Notes: generated by a model from the sequence alone, not told the origin. Shown: positions 25,086-34,396, counted from the first letter of the stretch. The stretch: 64,000 nt of DNA from Snuella sedimenti (GCF_016428595.1 NZ_JAELVQ010000011.1:1-64000); one strand, 5' to 3'. Program-made: numbers and translations.

Positions 25086-25274
25086 ATGATAATACAAAAT
25101 AAAAGAATATTTGCCTCAATCTTATTTGTATTAATAAGTTTTGTATGTGTTGCGCAAGCCCCGCCCCCTCCTGCTGTTACGCCGCCGGGAACTCCTATTG
25201 ATGGTGGAATCTTAATTGGAATATGTGTTGGGTTGTTTTATGGTGCCAAAAAACTATTAAAGAATAATTTTTAG
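25086..25274 (+). CDS. PID-CTERM-type mini-protein
   Basis: A 62-aa protein made of an N-terminal signal peptide (residues 1-23, cleavage after CVAQA-like sequence), a proline-rich patch (APPPPAVTPPGTP), the tripartite tail P-I-D-G-G, a hydrophobic helix (ILIGICVGLFYGA) and basic residues (KKLLKNNF). PID-CTERM is a recalled Bacteroidota C-terminal sorting signal with this same layout. Here almost nothing separates the signal peptide from the sorting tail, so the mature product would be a tiny peptide. Its stop overlaps the ribE stop by 3 bp (convergent). Function unknown. Confidence 0.7.
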   Translation: MIIQNKRIFASILFVLISFVCVAQAPPPPAVTPPGTPIDGGILIGICVGLFYGAKKLLKNNF

Positions 25275-25870
25275 TTGTCCGTTGCGTTTAAACTAACCAG
25301 TTTGGCTACATACTTTCCCAAAACATCAAACTCTAAATTAACTAGACTATCTTTTTTGAGTGCCTTAAAGTTAGTATTATTATAAGTATAAGGTATAATA
25401 GCAACGCTAAAAGAGTCATTTTGAGAATTAACAACAGTTAAGCTAGTGCCATTTACGGTTATGGAACCCTTTTCTATGGTAATATTGTTTAATGTTGCGT
25501 TGTATTTAAAAGTAAACAACCAACTTCCGTTTGCTTCTTCAATATTCGTGCAAATTGCCGTTTGGTCTATATGGCCTTGAACAATATGCCCATCTAGTCG
25601 GTCACCAAGCTTCATAGCGCGCTCTAAATTTACAAGATCATTTATGTTTAAGGTTTCTAAACTGGTTTTGGCTAAAGTTTCTTGAATAGCGGTAACAGTA
25701 TATTCGTCATTATTAATATTAACAACCGTTAGGCAAACACCATTGTGTGCCACACTTTGGTCAATCTTTAGTTCTGGGGTGATTGCACTTTTTATAGTTA
25801 TGTGGAGGTTGTTTTGTTCTTTTCTTAGGTCTGTCACAACACCAAGGGTTTCAATTATTCCGGTAAACAT
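25271..25870 (-). CDS. ribE: Riboflavin synthase alpha chain
   Basis: A 199-aa protein with the diagnostic start MFTGIIETLG and two lumazine-binding domains (about 1-95 and 96-190), each with an NGxSLTV-type motif (HNGVCLTVV; VNGTSLTVV) and the LGDRLDGHIVQGHIDQ link. Reaction: dismutation of two 6,7-dimethyl-8-ribityllumazine to riboflavin. Size is normal. Divergent from pdxA; no FMN riboswitch structure is apparent upstream. Confidence 0.96.
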   Translation of the reverse strand: MFTGIIETLGVVTDLRKEQNNLHITIKSAITPELKIDQSVAHNGVCLTVVNINNDEYTVTAIQETLAKTSLETLNINDLVNLERAMKLGDRLDGHIVQGHIDQTAICTNIEEANGSWLFTFKYNATLNNITIEKGSITVNGTSLTVVNSQNDSFSVAIIPYTYNNTNFKALKKDSLVNLEFDVLGKYVAKLVSLNATDN

Positions 25871-25892
25871 AGTGTTCGTTTGTTTATTTAGT

Positions 25893-25900
25893 TAAATTTG
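25893..25900 (+). promoter_or_regulatory. -7 box for pdxA
   Basis: TAAATTTG fits TAnnTTTG, 37 bp before the pdxA ATG. The -33 element is not clear. Confidence 0.4.
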
Positions 25901-25906
25901 TATCTT

Positions 25907-25914
25907 CAAAATTA
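25907..25914 (-). promoter_or_regulatory. -7 box for ribE
   Basis: On the minus strand TAATTTTG fits TAnnTTTG, 37 bp before the ribE start. The two divergent -7 boxes are only 6 bp apart, so the promoters would interfere. Confidence 0.4.
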
Positions 25915-25936
25915 CAAACATTAGTTATCATTTTTA

Positions 25937-26983
25937 ATGAAGAGAGCAGAAAATATAGTCGTTGGGATATCAATAGGGGATTTAAACGGTATTGGAGCCG
26001 AAATTATTCTAAAAACATTTGAAGACGCACGAATTTTAGAGTTTTGTACACCGGTTATTTTTGCTTCTGTAAAAACCATGGGCTTTTTTAAAAAGCATTT
26101 TGAGTCTCAAATCAATTTTAATGGCATAAACGATCTTAATCAATTGGTCCATGGAAAGGTAAATGTTCTTAATTGTTGGAATGATGTTGTGAATATAAGT
26201 TTTGGTAAGAATGATATTAAAATTGGAGCCTTTGCGGTTAAGTCGTTGGAACGAGCTACTAAAGCCTTAAAAAATGAACAAATAGATGTGTTGGTAACAG
26301 CACCTATCAACAAACATAATATACAATCGGAAGCCTTTAATTTTCCAGGACATACCGATTATTTGGCAGAGCAATTAGATGGAGAAAGTTTAATGTTTAT
26401 GGTGACCGATTCGCTAAGGGTAGGTTTGCTTACAGATCACGTGCCCGTTAAGGATGTCGTTGAACATATTTCTTCGGATTTGATTGAGAAAAAAATTGAT
26501 ATAGTCTACAAGTCGCTTCAAAAAGATTTTAACATAAGGAAACCTAAAATAGCCGTTTTGGGAATTAATCCACATACAGGAGATAATGGGGTTATTGGTA
26601 ATGAAGATGATGTTGTTATGCGGCCTACCCTAAAAAAGATTAAGGAATCTGGAAAATTGATTTTTGGTCCTTATGCGGCCGACAGTTTTTTTGGATCTAA
26701 CAATTATAAGAATTTTGATGCCATAATAGCTTCATACCATGATCAAGGCCTTATTCCGTTTAAGACGTTGTCATTTGGGCAGGGTGTTAATTTTACAGCA
26801 GGTTTAAATAGAGTGCGAACCTCGCCAGATCATGGCACTGCTTACGAAATAGCCGGTAAAGGTGTTGCAGATGAAAGCTCGTTTAAGGAAGCAGTTTTTA
26901 CAGCAATACAAATATTTAAAAACAGAGCTGATAATGAGAACCTTATGGCCAACCCCTTAAAAAAGACGCACCGAAAGATATAA
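25937..26983 (+). CDS. pdxA: 4-hydroxythreonine-4-phosphate dehydrogenase
   Basis: A 348-aa PdxA-family protein. Motifs: GISIGDLNGIGAEI at the N-terminus, APINK, FPGHTDYLAE (metal-binding His), LTDHVPVKDV, GINPHTGD, ASYHDQGLIPFK (metal-binding His) and RTSPDHGTAYEIAGK. Reaction: oxidation and decarboxylation of 4-phosphohydroxy-L-threonine in de novo pyridoxal phosphate synthesis. Length is slightly above the usual ~330, due to a short C-terminal basic tail. Followed by a separate promoter and the yceD-rpmF operon. Confidence 0.95.
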   Translation: MKRAENIVVGISIGDLNGIGAEIILKTFEDARILEFCTPVIFASVKTMGFFKKHFESQINFNGINDLNQLVHGKVNVLNCWNDVVNISFGKNDIKIGAFAVKSLERATKALKNEQIDVLVTAPINKHNIQSEAFNFPGHTDYLAEQLDGESLMFMVTDSLRVGLLTDHVPVKDVVEHISSDLIEKKIDIVYKSLQKDFNIRKPKIAVLGINPHTGDNGVIGNEDDVVMRPTLKKIKESGKLIFGPYAADSFFGSNNYKNFDAIIASYHDQGLIPFKTLSFGQGVNFTAGLNRVRTSPDHGTAYEIAGKGVADESSFKEAVFTAIQIFKNRADNENLMANPLKKTHRKI

Positions 26984-27026
26984 ACAAAAAAATGTTTATA
27001 AGTCATGTTGCTTAAATAAAAATTTA

Positions 27027-27034
27027 TATATTTG
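27027..27034 (+). promoter_or_regulatory. -7 box for yceD-rpmF
   Basis: TATATTTG fits TAnnTTTG, with TTG 16 bp upstream (27008-27010) as a possible -33. It lies 23 bp before the ATG at 27057. Confidence 0.5.
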
Positions 27035-27056
27035 CAGGCTCAAAATAGATGTGATA

Positions 27057-27596
27057 ATGAAGCCATTGAAAGAGTTTGTAATTCCTTTTATAGGGTTAAA
27101 GATCGGAACACATCTATTTGAGTACAAAGTTGGACAAGCGTTCTTTGAATATTTTGAGTATGATGATTTTAATGATGTAAATGTTGATATTTGTGTAAAT
27201 CTGGTTAAGAAAGTTGCCTTACTGGAATTACAATTTAAAATGTCTGGCATTGTTAATGTTAATTGCGACCTAACCAACGAACCTTTTAATCAGGTTATTG
27301 AGGATGAGTTTAACTTGGTAGTCAAGTTTGGTGAAGCGTATGATGACGAAAACACCGACATTCTTATCCTACCCCATGGCGCATATGAACTTAACATTCA
27401 GCAATATGTTTACGAGTTAATTGTGCTTTCGGTACCAATTAAACGTGTGCATCCAGGTGTTGAAGATGGAACATTAAATTCAGATATACTTGAAAAATTA
27501 GAAGAATTAAGCCCTAAGCTTGAAGATAAAAAAGAAACTATTGAGGATATAGATCCTCGCTGGAATACATTAAAAAAACTATTAACGGGTAAATAA
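27057..27596 (+). CDS. YceD/DUF177-family protein
   Basis: A 179-aa cytoplasmic protein of the YceD family, the constant upstream partner of rpmF. It contains the conserved ...GIVNVNCDLTNEP block (usually Cys-x-R/D-C-L type) and an acidic C-terminal tail ending IDPRWNTLKKLL, characteristic of the family. The open frame extends to a GTG at 27051, but the ATG at 27057 with MKPLKEF is preferred. It precedes rpmF by 9 bp. Family role: linked to ribosomal RNA/large-subunit homeostasis in plants and bacteria; exact mechanism not settled. Confidence 0.88.
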   Translation: MKPLKEFVIPFIGLKIGTHLFEYKVGQAFFEYFEYDDFNDVNVDICVNLVKKVALLELQFKMSGIVNVNCDLTNEPFNQVIEDEFNLVVKFGEAYDDENTDILILPHGAYELNIQQYVYELIVLSVPIKRVHPGVEDGTLNSDILEKLEELSPKLEDKKETIEDIDPRWNTLKKLLTGK

Positions 27597-27605
27597 ATAT
27601 AAAAA

Positions 27606-27809
27606 ATGGCACATCCTAAGAGAAAAATCTCTAGAACAAGAAGAGATAAAAGAAGAACACACTATAAAGCAACTGCGCCACAGATTGCTACATGTCCTAC
27701 AACAGGTGAAGCTCACTTATACCATAGAGCGCACTGGCATGAAGGAAAACTGTATTACAGAGGTCAAGTATTAATTGACAACTCTGAAGAAGTAGAAAAC
27801 GTAGCATAA
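27606..27809 (+). CDS. rpmF: 50S ribosomal protein L32
   Basis: A 67-aa L32 protein: [20 protein letters not shown] then [15 protein letters not shown]. Only one of the usual zinc-ribbon cysteines remains (Cys at residue 30), the zinc-free form common in Bacteroidota. Start is 9 bp after yceD, ending at a strong terminator. Confidence 0.98.
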   Translation: MAHPKRKISRTRRDKRRTHYKATAPQIATCPTTGEAHLYHRAHWHEGKLYYRGQVLIDNSEEVENVA

Positions 27810-27829
27810 ATATTATGCGCGCATATAAT

Positions 27830-27857
27830 AAAACGCTCACATGTGAGCGTTTTTTTT
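27830..27857 (+). terminator. Rho-independent terminator after rpmF
   Basis: AAAACGCTCAC (27830-27840) and GTGAGCGTTTT (27843-27853) form a perfect 11-bp stem followed by a T-run. Just before it TATTATGCGCGCATATAATA (27811-27830) is a second near-palindrome. Confidence 0.88.
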
Positions 27858-27989
27858 ATGATAAGTTTTTTCTAAAAGGCAAAATCACGTAATTTGCATC
27901 TTATTATGCCAAAACTTGGTGTATTTTAAGAAATTTTGAACGTTTTGTTCAGTTTTTGAATGATCTTATGATCGCTTAACTATAACGTT

Positions 27990-28982
27990 ATGAGTAAAAT
28001 ATCAGCAGCGATTACAGCTGTAGGTGCCTATGTGCCGGAATATGTATTAACCAATCAAATTCTAGAGACAATGGTTGATACAAACGATGAATGGATTACT
28101 ACACGTACTGGTATCAAAGAACGTCGCATCCTTAAAGACGTTGGAAAAGGAACTTCTTATTTAGCAATTAAAGCGGCTCAAGACCTTATTAATAAAAAAG
28201 GTATAGATCCAAAAGATATAGAACTTGTTATTGTAGCAACTGCTACGCCCGATATGAAAGCAGCCTCTACAGCAGCTTACACAGCTTCTGAAATTGGTGC
28301 TGTAAATGCATTTTCTTTTGATATGGATGCAGCTTGTTCTAGCTTTTTGTACGGTATGTCCGTAGCAGCTAAGTATATCGAATCGGGAAGCTACAAGAAT
28401 GTGCTTTTAATAGGTGCCGACAAAATGTCGTCAATAATTAATTATAAAGACAGAGCTACTTGTATTATTTTTGGAGATGGAGCAGGAGCTGTATTGTTCG
28501 AGCCAAATGAAGAAGGCCTTGGATTACAAGACGAATATTTACGGAGTGATGGTACTGGAAGAGAGTTCTTGCAAGCTACCTATGGCGGATCGTCTTATCC
28601 TGTAACCCCTGAAGCATTGGAAGAAGGAAAGCAATATGCTTTTCAAGAAGGCAGAACCGTATTTAAAAATGCGGTTTTTAATATGGCCGATGCGACCGTA
28701 AAAATATTAGAACGTAATAATTTAACCAAAAACGACGTTGATTGGTTAGCAGCTCATCAAGCTAATAAGCGTATTATTGATGCTACTGCACAACGTATTG
28801 AATTAGAAGAAGAGAAAGTAATGATAAATATAGATAAGTATGGTAATACGACATCTGCAACATTACCATTACTTTTAAACGATTACGAAACACAACTAAA
28901 AAAAGGAGATAATATAATATTTGCCGCGTTTGGTGGCGGATTTAATTGGGGATCCATTTATTTAAAATGGGCATATAATTAA
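27990..28982 (+). CDS. fabH: 3-oxoacyl-ACP synthase III
   Basis: A 330-aa ketoacyl-ACP synthase III. Catalytic Cys116 (DMDAACSSFLYG), His in AAHQANKRI and Asn in YGNTTSAT complete the Cys-His-Asn triad; C-terminal GFGGG-like FAAFGGGFNWG is present. Reaction: condensation of acetyl-CoA (or branched acyl-CoA) with malonyl-ACP. Followed by accB after 26 bp, the usual yceD-rpmF-fabH-accB-accC order in Bacteroidota. Confidence 0.97.
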   Translation: MSKISAAITAVGAYVPEYVLTNQILETMVDTNDEWITTRTGIKERRILKDVGKGTSYLAIKAAQDLINKKGIDPKDIELVIVATATPDMKAASTAAYTASEIGAVNAFSFDMDAACSSFLYGMSVAAKYIESGSYKNVLLIGADKMSSIINYKDRATCIIFGDGAGAVLFEPNEEGLGLQDEYLRSDGTGREFLQATYGGSSYPVTPEALEEGKQYAFQEGRTVFKNAVFNMADATVKILERNNLTKNDVDWLAAHQANKRIIDATAQRIELEEEKVMINIDKYGNTTSATLPLLLNDYETQLKKGDNIIFAAFGGGFNWGSIYLKWAYN

Positions 28983-29008
28983 CTAACCAGTAACAAATAA
29001 GCTTAATT

Positions 29009-29503
29009 ATGGAATTAAAAGAAATTCAAAACTTAATCAAATTTGTAGCCAAATCTGGAGCAAGTGAGGTTAAATTGGAGATGGACGATATTAAGATTAC
29101 CATTAAAACGGGATCTGAGCCTGATGCTGCAACAGCAATACATTATGCTCCGGTGCAACAACAACCTCAAATACCTCAAGCTGTAGCTTCTGCTCCGGCA
29201 ACAGAGCAAAAAGCACCTGCTGAGACCTCGGCATCAGCTCCATTAGCTGACGATAATTCAAAATACATAACTATCAAGTCACCAATAATAGGAACTTTTT
29301 ATAGAAAGCCCGCACCAGACAAACCGTTGTTTGTTGAGGTTGGACAAACCATAGCCGAAGGAGATGTCCTGTGTATTATTGAAGCAATGAAACTTTTCAA
29401 TGAGATTGAGTCTGAAGTTTCAGGAAAGATAGTTAAAATATTAGTGGATGATTCTTCTCCTGTGGAATTCGATCAGCCATTATTTTTAGTAGATCCATCT
29501 TAA
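29009..29503 (+). CDS. accB: Biotin carboxyl carrier protein of acetyl-CoA carboxylase
   Basis: A 164-aa BCCP. The N-terminal ~35 residues contact the carboxylase; an Ala/Pro/Gln-rich linker covers about 45-80; the biotinyl domain (85-164) has the biotinylation site E-A-M-K (Lys128). Next gene is accC, 44 bp downstream across a perfect palindrome. Confidence 0.97.
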   Translation: MELKEIQNLIKFVAKSGASEVKLEMDDIKITIKTGSEPDAATAIHYAPVQQQPQIPQAVASAPATEQKAPAETSASAPLADDNSKYITIKSPIIGTFYRKPAPDKPLFVEVGQTIAEGDVLCIIEAMKLFNEIESEVSGKIVKILVDDSSPVEFDQPLFLVDPS

Positions 29504-29510
29504 AAATTCA

Positions 29511-29530
29511 GAATTCAGAATTCTGAATTC
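29511..29530. repeat. Perfect 20-bp palindrome in accB-accC gap
   Basis: GAATTCAGAATTCTGAATTC is fully self-complementary without a loop, flanked by AAAAATTCA on the left and ATAATTT on the right, so a larger imperfect structure is possible. No T-run follows, so it is not a simple terminator. Confidence 0.7.
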
Positions 29531-29547
29531 ATAATTTATTCTAAGTT

Positions 29548-30900
29548 ATGTTTAAAAAGATACTAATTGCCAACCGAGGGGAAATAGCATTGCGTGTTAT
29601 AAGAACCTGTAAGGAAATGGGCATTAAAACAGTGGCGGTCTACTCCACTGCCGATGCCGAAAGTTTACATGTTAAGTTTGCAGATGAAGCAGTTTGTATA
29701 GGGCCAGCATCTAGTAGTGAGTCGTATTTAAAAATGTCTAATATCATTGCGGCTGCAGAAATTACCAATGCAGATGCAATTCATCCAGGATATGGCTTCT
29801 TGTCAGAAAACGCAAAATTTTCTAAAATTTGTGAAGAGCATGGCATAAAGTTTATCGGGGCTTCTCCAGAGATGATCGACAGAATGGGAGATAAAGCGAA
29901 TGCCAAGGCAACAATGAAAGCCGCCGGCGTACCTTGTGTCCCTGGTAGTGATGGCGTTATTACAACCTTCGAAGAGTGTGAGAAGATAGCCAAGGAAACA
30001 GGCTATCCCGTGATGCTGAAGGCTTCTGCCGGAGGTGGAGGAAAAGGCATGCGCGGTGTTTTCAAGCCTGAAGATCTTAAAGATGCTTGGGATTCTGCCA
30101 GACAAGAATCTAAAGCTGCCTTTGGAAATGACGATATGTATATGGAAAAACTTATTGAAGAGCCAAGGCATATCGAAATTCAGGTTGTAGGTGATTCTAC
30201 AGGTAAAGCTTGTCATTTGTCAGAGAGAGATTGTTCGATACAACGTCGTCACCAAAAACTAACAGAAGAGGTACCTTCGCCGTTTATGACTGATGAGTTA
30301 AGGGACAAAATGGGTAAAGCAGCTGTAAAAGCAGCAGAATATATTAAATACGAAGGGGCTGGAACCATCGAGTTTTTGGTTGATAAGCATAGGAATTTCT
30401 ACTTTATGGAAATGAATACCCGTATTCAAGTAGAGCACCCTATTACCGAACAAGTTATCGATTTCGATTTAATTCGTGAGCAAATTCTCGTGGCAGCAGG
30501 TGTGCCGATTTCTGGTAAAAATTACTTACCAAAATTACATTCTATAGAATGTCGAATCAATGCTGAAGATCCATTTAATGGATTTAGGCCTTCACCAGGG
30601 AAAATAACAACCTTACATGCCCCCGGGGGACATGGTGTTCGCTTAGATACTCATGTATATGCAGGATATACCATTCCGCCTAACTACGACTCTATGATTG
30701 CAAAGTTAATTACCACGGCGCAAACAAGAGAAGAGGCAATAAACAAAATGAAACGGGCCTTAGATGAGTTTGTGATTGAAGGCATTAAAACAACAATTCC
30801 TTTCCATAGGCAGTTAATGGATCATCCCGATTATTTGGCTGGTAATTATACTACCAAGTTTATGGAAGACTTTGTTATAGAAAAACAAATTGAAGAATAA
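29548..30900 (+). CDS. accC: Biotin carboxylase subunit of acetyl-CoA carboxylase
   Basis: A 450-aa ATP-grasp biotin carboxylase. Motifs: [18 protein letters not shown] start, glycine-rich ATP loop [29 protein letters not shown], and [15 protein letters not shown]. Reaction: ATP- and bicarbonate-dependent carboxylation of biotin on AccB. Normal family length. A strong terminator follows 12 bp after the stop. Confidence 0.98.
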   Translation: MFKKILIANRGEIALRVIRTCKEMGIKTVAVYSTADAESLHVKFADEAVCIGPASSSESYLKMSNIIAAAEITNADAIHPGYGFLSENAKFSKICEEHGIKFIGASPEMIDRMGDKANAKATMKAAGVPCVPGSDGVITTFEECEKIAKETGYPVMLKASAGGGGKGMRGVFKPEDLKDAWDSARQESKAAFGNDDMYMEKLIEEPRHIEIQVVGDSTGKACHLSERDCSIQRRHQKLTEEVPSPFMTDELRDKMGKAAVKAAEYIKYEGAGTIEFLVDKHRNFYFMEMNTRIQVEHPITEQVIDFDLIREQILVAAGVPISGKNYLPKLHSIECRINAEDPFNGFRPSPGKITTLHAPGGHGVRLDTHVYAGYTIPPNYDSMIAKLITTAQTREEAINKMKRALDEFVIEGIKTTIPFHRQLMDHPDYLAGNYTTKFMEDFVIEKQIEE

Positions 30901-30912
30901 AAATAAATATAG

Positions 30913-30943
30913 CCTCTGAAACCAATTTCAGAGGTTTTTTTTT
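30913..30943 (+). terminator. Rho-independent terminator after accC
   Basis: CCTCTGAAA (30913-30921) pairs with TTTCAGAGG (30926-30934), 4-nt loop, followed by nine T's. Confidence 0.92.
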
Positions 30944-31002
30944 GGATTAATTTGTTTACTTTAGTGCTATTAATAAGTTAGTAATCATCTAAATTTAATC
31001 TC

Positions 31003-32523
31003 TTGAAAGTATCACACAAAATTTTAAGTCTCGGTCTGTTGGTTGTCATGGCAAGCTGTAAAACAGAAGCTAAAAAACAAACAGAAGAAACTCCTACAGT
31101 GTCAAAACCTAACATCGTTGTAATCTATGCCGATGATCTTGGCTTTGGAGATGTAAGTAGTTATGGTTCGACGGAGTTGTTAACGCCAAATTTAGATCGT
31201 ATTGCCAATGAGGGTATTCGGTTTACAAATGGTTATGCTACCTCCCCTACCTGTACACCTAGTAGGTATTCTTTGTTATCTGGGACATATCCTTTTAGAT
31301 CTAAAAGAGCACAGATTTTGCCTGGAAATGCGCCTTTACTTTTTGAGCTTGGAAAACAAACCCTCCCTTCTATGTTAAAAGGAGCCGGGTACACAACAGG
31401 TGTCGTTGGAAAGTGGCATTTGGGCTTGGGTGATGCTAATTTGGACTGGAATGGTAAAGTGGCTCCAGGACCTTTAGAAATTGGTTTTGATCATGCTTAT
31501 ATTATGGCTTCTACAAATGATAGAGTGCCATCAGTCTATGTTGAAAACCATAAAGTGGTAGGGTTAACACCCGATGATCCCATTCAAGTAAGTTATAAAA
31601 AGAATTTTGAGGGGGAACCTACCGGAAAAGAAAACCCAGAACTGTTAAAGATGCACCCCAGCCATGGACATAATATGAGCATACACAATGGGATTTCCCG
31701 TATTGGCTATATGAAGGGCGGTAAATCGGCTTTGTTTATAGACGAAGACATGAGTGATGATTTCCTAAGGGAATCAATTAAATACATAAACGACAATAAA
31801 GACCGTCCGTTTTTCTTATTCTATGCTTTACACCAACCCCATGTGCCACGCGTACCACATCCCCGTTTTGCAGGCAAATCGGGTCTTGGCCCCCGTGGCG
31901 ATGTTATTTTGGAAGCCGATTGGGCTATAGGACAATTTTTGGATGAATTGGATAAGCTAGGGCTTTCTGAAAATACTATTGTTGTTTTTTCAAGTGATAA
32001 TGGCCCCGTTTTGGATGATGGTTATCATGATGATGCTGTCACTAAAATAGGCAATCATACGCCGAGTGGAGGGCTTAGAGGAGGCAAGTACAGCCTTTTT
32101 GATGCAGGAACACATGTTCCTTTTATGATTCGCTGGAAAGGAACCATTAAACCGGGGGTTTCGGATGCCTTAGTATCACAAATGGATTTTACGGCTTCAT
32201 TTGCTGCTTTAACAGGTCAAGAAAATAAAACACCTGATAGTAAAAATGTAATCGATGTCTTTTTAGGAAAATCTGATATAGGAAGAAAAGGACTTATATT
32301 GGGGCAAGGTGGCATAACGGCTTATAGAGAAGGCGATTGGGTTTTAATACCTCCTCATAAAGGGGCTAAAATTAATAAGTCGGTAAATATTGAAACAGGA
32401 AAGGATACTATTTACCAGTTATATAATTTAAAAGAGGATAGGCCTCAACGACATAATTTGGCCCAATCTGAACCTGAAAAATTAGAAACTTTAAAAAAGG
32501 CTTTGGAAGAAGAAAGACAATAA
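31003..32523 (+). CDS. Family S1 sulfatase lipoprotein
   Basis: A 506-aa arylsulfatase-type enzyme, TTG start. Lipobox V-V-M-A-S-C (Cys19). The formylglycine motif is Cys84-T-P-S-Arg88 (TSPTCTPSRYSLLSG), with metal ligands Asp44-Asp45 (YADDLGFGD) and later SSDNGP. KWHLGLG and GLRGGK motifs match the family. It needs conversion of Cys84 to formylglycine by a maturase not found here. Family role: release of sulfate from algal or host glycans, or small sulfate esters. Location is envelope or surface. No SusCD or glycoside hydrolase is adjacent, so substrate is unknown. Confidence 0.92.
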   Translation: MKVSHKILSLGLLVVMASCKTEAKKQTEETPTVSKPNIVVIYADDLGFGDVSSYGSTELLTPNLDRIANEGIRFTNGYATSPTCTPSRYSLLSGTYPFRSKRAQILPGNAPLLFELGKQTLPSMLKGAGYTTGVVGKWHLGLGDANLDWNGKVAPGPLEIGFDHAYIMASTNDRVPSVYVENHKVVGLTPDDPIQVSYKKNFEGEPTGKENPELLKMHPSHGHNMSIHNGISRIGYMKGGKSALFIDEDMSDDFLRESIKYINDNKDRPFFLFYALHQPHVPRVPHPRFAGKSGLGPRGDVILEADWAIGQFLDELDKLGLSENTIVVFSSDNGPVLDDGYHDDAVTKIGNHTPSGGLRGGKYSLFDAGTHVPFMIRWKGTIKPGVSDALVSQMDFTASFAALTGQENKTPDSKNVIDVFLGKSDIGRKGLILGQGGITAYREGDWVLIPPHKGAKINKSVNIETGKDTIYQLYNLKEDRPQRHNLAQSEPEKLETLKKALEEERQ

Positions 32524-32582
32524 AAGGACATTTTTGCTTTCAAAAAAAGCTAGCTTAGTTTTTTTTTAACGACCTCATAATT

Positions 32583-33695
32583 TTGAACCTGTCTTATTGG
32601 GAAATAAAAAGCTGGTTAACAAACGTCGACTATACTGTAATAGGCAGCGGTATTGTTGGGCTTAACTGTGCTTTATATTTAAGAGAACGTTTTCCAAAAG
32701 CTAATATCCTTATTTTGGAACGTGGTATGTTACCACAGGGAGCCAGTACCAAAAATGCGGGCTTTGCCTGTTTTGGGAGCCTAAGTGAGCTGTTAGATGA
32801 CTTAAAAACACATTCGGAGACAGATGTTTTACAGCTTGTTAAAAGGCGGGTTGAAGGCTTGCAATTATTAAGGCAGACATTAGGGGATAAAGTTATCGGT
32901 TATAAAAATTACGGAGGATTTGAGTTGTTCAGTGATACAGATGCCGAACTACTAGAAACCTGTTTACTACAAAGAGCATATATTAATGACTTGTTGGAAC
33001 CTGTCTTTAAAGAGGCAGCATTTCATGTAAGGTCAGATAACTTTAACTTTAAAAATATTAAAAACGATTGTATTTTCAATTCATTTGAAGGGCAGTTAGA
33101 TACAGGGAGAATGATGGAAGCCTTATTGCGTAAAGTACAATCAAAAAACATAAAGATCCTTAATAATATTACAGTAGAATCTTTTGAAGATACCGGTAAT
33201 GGCGTAAAATTAAAAACAGCTCGATTTGAATTCTCATCTATTAACCTATGCATTGCTACCAATGGGTTTGCTTCTCAATTACTTCAAGAACCTGTAAAAC
33301 CCGCAAGAGCCCAAGTATTAATAACAAAACCAATAAAGAATCTACATATAAAAGGGACATTCCATTTAGATAGGGGTTATTATTATTTTAGAAATATAGA
33401 TAATAGAATATTGTTGGGAGGCGGACGAAATCTTGATTTTAAAGGAGAGGAAACCGTCAAAATGCAGCAAACTGAGTTAATCCAAAATAAATTGCTAGAA
33501 CTTTTACAAACAACCATTCTTCCAGACACGCCTTTCGAAGTTGATTATAGTTGGAGCGGTATCATGGGTGTTGGAAACCAAAAAAAAGCCATTGTTAAAC
33601 AAATTAGCAATCACGTATTTTGCGGTGTACGCTTGGGAGGTATGGGTATTGCTATAGGCAGTATTGTAGGAAAAGAACTGGCAGAATTGGTATAG
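32583..33695 (+). CDS. FAD-dependent oxidoreductase (DadA/GlpD fold)
   Basis: A 370-aa DAO-family flavoprotein, TTG start at 32583. Dinucleotide motif VIGSGIVGLNCALYL with ILERG at the end of the second strand, followed by STKNAGFACFG, and a C-terminal GVRLGGMGIAIGS. There is no signal peptide. Typical members oxidise D-amino acids, glycine or N-methyl amino acids; the substrate cannot be assigned. The mtgA start lies 5 bp downstream, so the genes are probably co-transcribed. Confidence 0.85.
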   Translation: MNLSYWEIKSWLTNVDYTVIGSGIVGLNCALYLRERFPKANILILERGMLPQGASTKNAGFACFGSLSELLDDLKTHSETDVLQLVKRRVEGLQLLRQTLGDKVIGYKNYGGFELFSDTDAELLETCLLQRAYINDLLEPVFKEAAFHVRSDNFNFKNIKNDCIFNSFEGQLDTGRMMEALLRKVQSKNIKILNNITVESFEDTGNGVKLKTARFEFSSINLCIATNGFASQLLQEPVKPARAQVLITKPIKNLHIKGTFHLDRGYYYFRNIDNRILLGGGRNLDFKGEETVKMQQTELIQNKLLELLQTTILPDTPFEVDYSWSGIMGVGNQKKAIVKQISNHVFCGVRLGGMGIAIGSIVGKELAELV

Positions 33696-33700
33696 GTAAG

Positions 33701-34396
33701 ATGATAAAACGGTTTTTGAGGTTCCTTTTAAAATGTGTTTTATGGCTGATAGGTTTATCTGTTATAATTGTTTTTGTGTTTAAATGGTTGCCAATTCCTG
33801 TTACGCCTTTAATGCTTATTCGTTCTGCAGAGCAATATCAAAATAACAAGAAATTAGTCTGGAAACATGATTGGAAGCATATAGATGAAATTTCTAAAAA
33901 TTTGCAGTTAGCAGTTATTTGTAGTGAAGACCAAAAGTTTCTGAACCACCAAGGTTTCGACATAAAGGCCATAGAAAAGGCGATCGAGAACAACAATAAA
34001 GGGAAGCGAATAAAAGGAGGCAGCACCATTAGCCAACAAACGGCAAAAAATGTATTTTTATGGCCACAGCGTAGTTGGTTGCGCAAGGGTTTGGAAGCGT
34101 ATTTTACATTTTTGATAGAATCTATTTGGACAAAGGAGCGTATTATGGAAGTATATCTCAACAGTATTGAAATGGGACCGGGCATATACGGTGCTGAGGC
34201 TGCATCGCAGTATTGGTTTAAGAAATCGGCTTCTCAGTTAACACAGCCCGAAGCGGCAGCCATAGCTGCTGTTTTGCCAAATCCTAGAGGCTATAAAGCC
34301 AATCCGGCATCAGATTATATTCAACGTAGAAAAGATTGGATTATAAAGCAAATTGGGTATTTTGGTGTATTGAATTATGACAGAACAGATAAATAA
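33701..34396 (+). CDS. mtgA: Monofunctional peptidoglycan transglycosylase
   Basis: A 231-aa GT51 enzyme. ATG at 33701 is chosen because it begins MIKRFLRFLLKCVLWL, an N-terminal membrane anchor; the open frame extends further upstream only as a shadow inside the preceding gene. GT51 motifs: CSEDQKFLNHQGFD (catalytic Glu), GGSTISQQTAKN and RIMEVYLNSIEMG. Reaction: polymerisation of lipid II glycan strands. There is no transpeptidase domain. The last 20 bp overlap the Gre-like gene. Confidence 0.93.
   Translation: MIKRFLRFLLKCVLWLIGLSVIIVFVFKWLPIPVTPLMLIRSAEQYQNNKKLVWKHDWKHIDEISKNLQLAVICSEDQKFLNHQGFDIKAIEKAIENNNKGKRIKGGSTISQQTAKNVFLWPQRSWLRKGLEAYFTFLIESIWTKERIMEVYLNSIEMGPGIYGAEAASQYWFKKSASQLTQPEAAAIAAVLPNPRGYKANPASDYIQRRKDWIIKQIGYFGVLNYDRTDK

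Noticed and set aside
33620-33700. Upstream extension of the mtgA frame
   Set aside because: These codons are inside the preceding oxidoreductase gene; the membrane anchor begins at the ATG at 33701.
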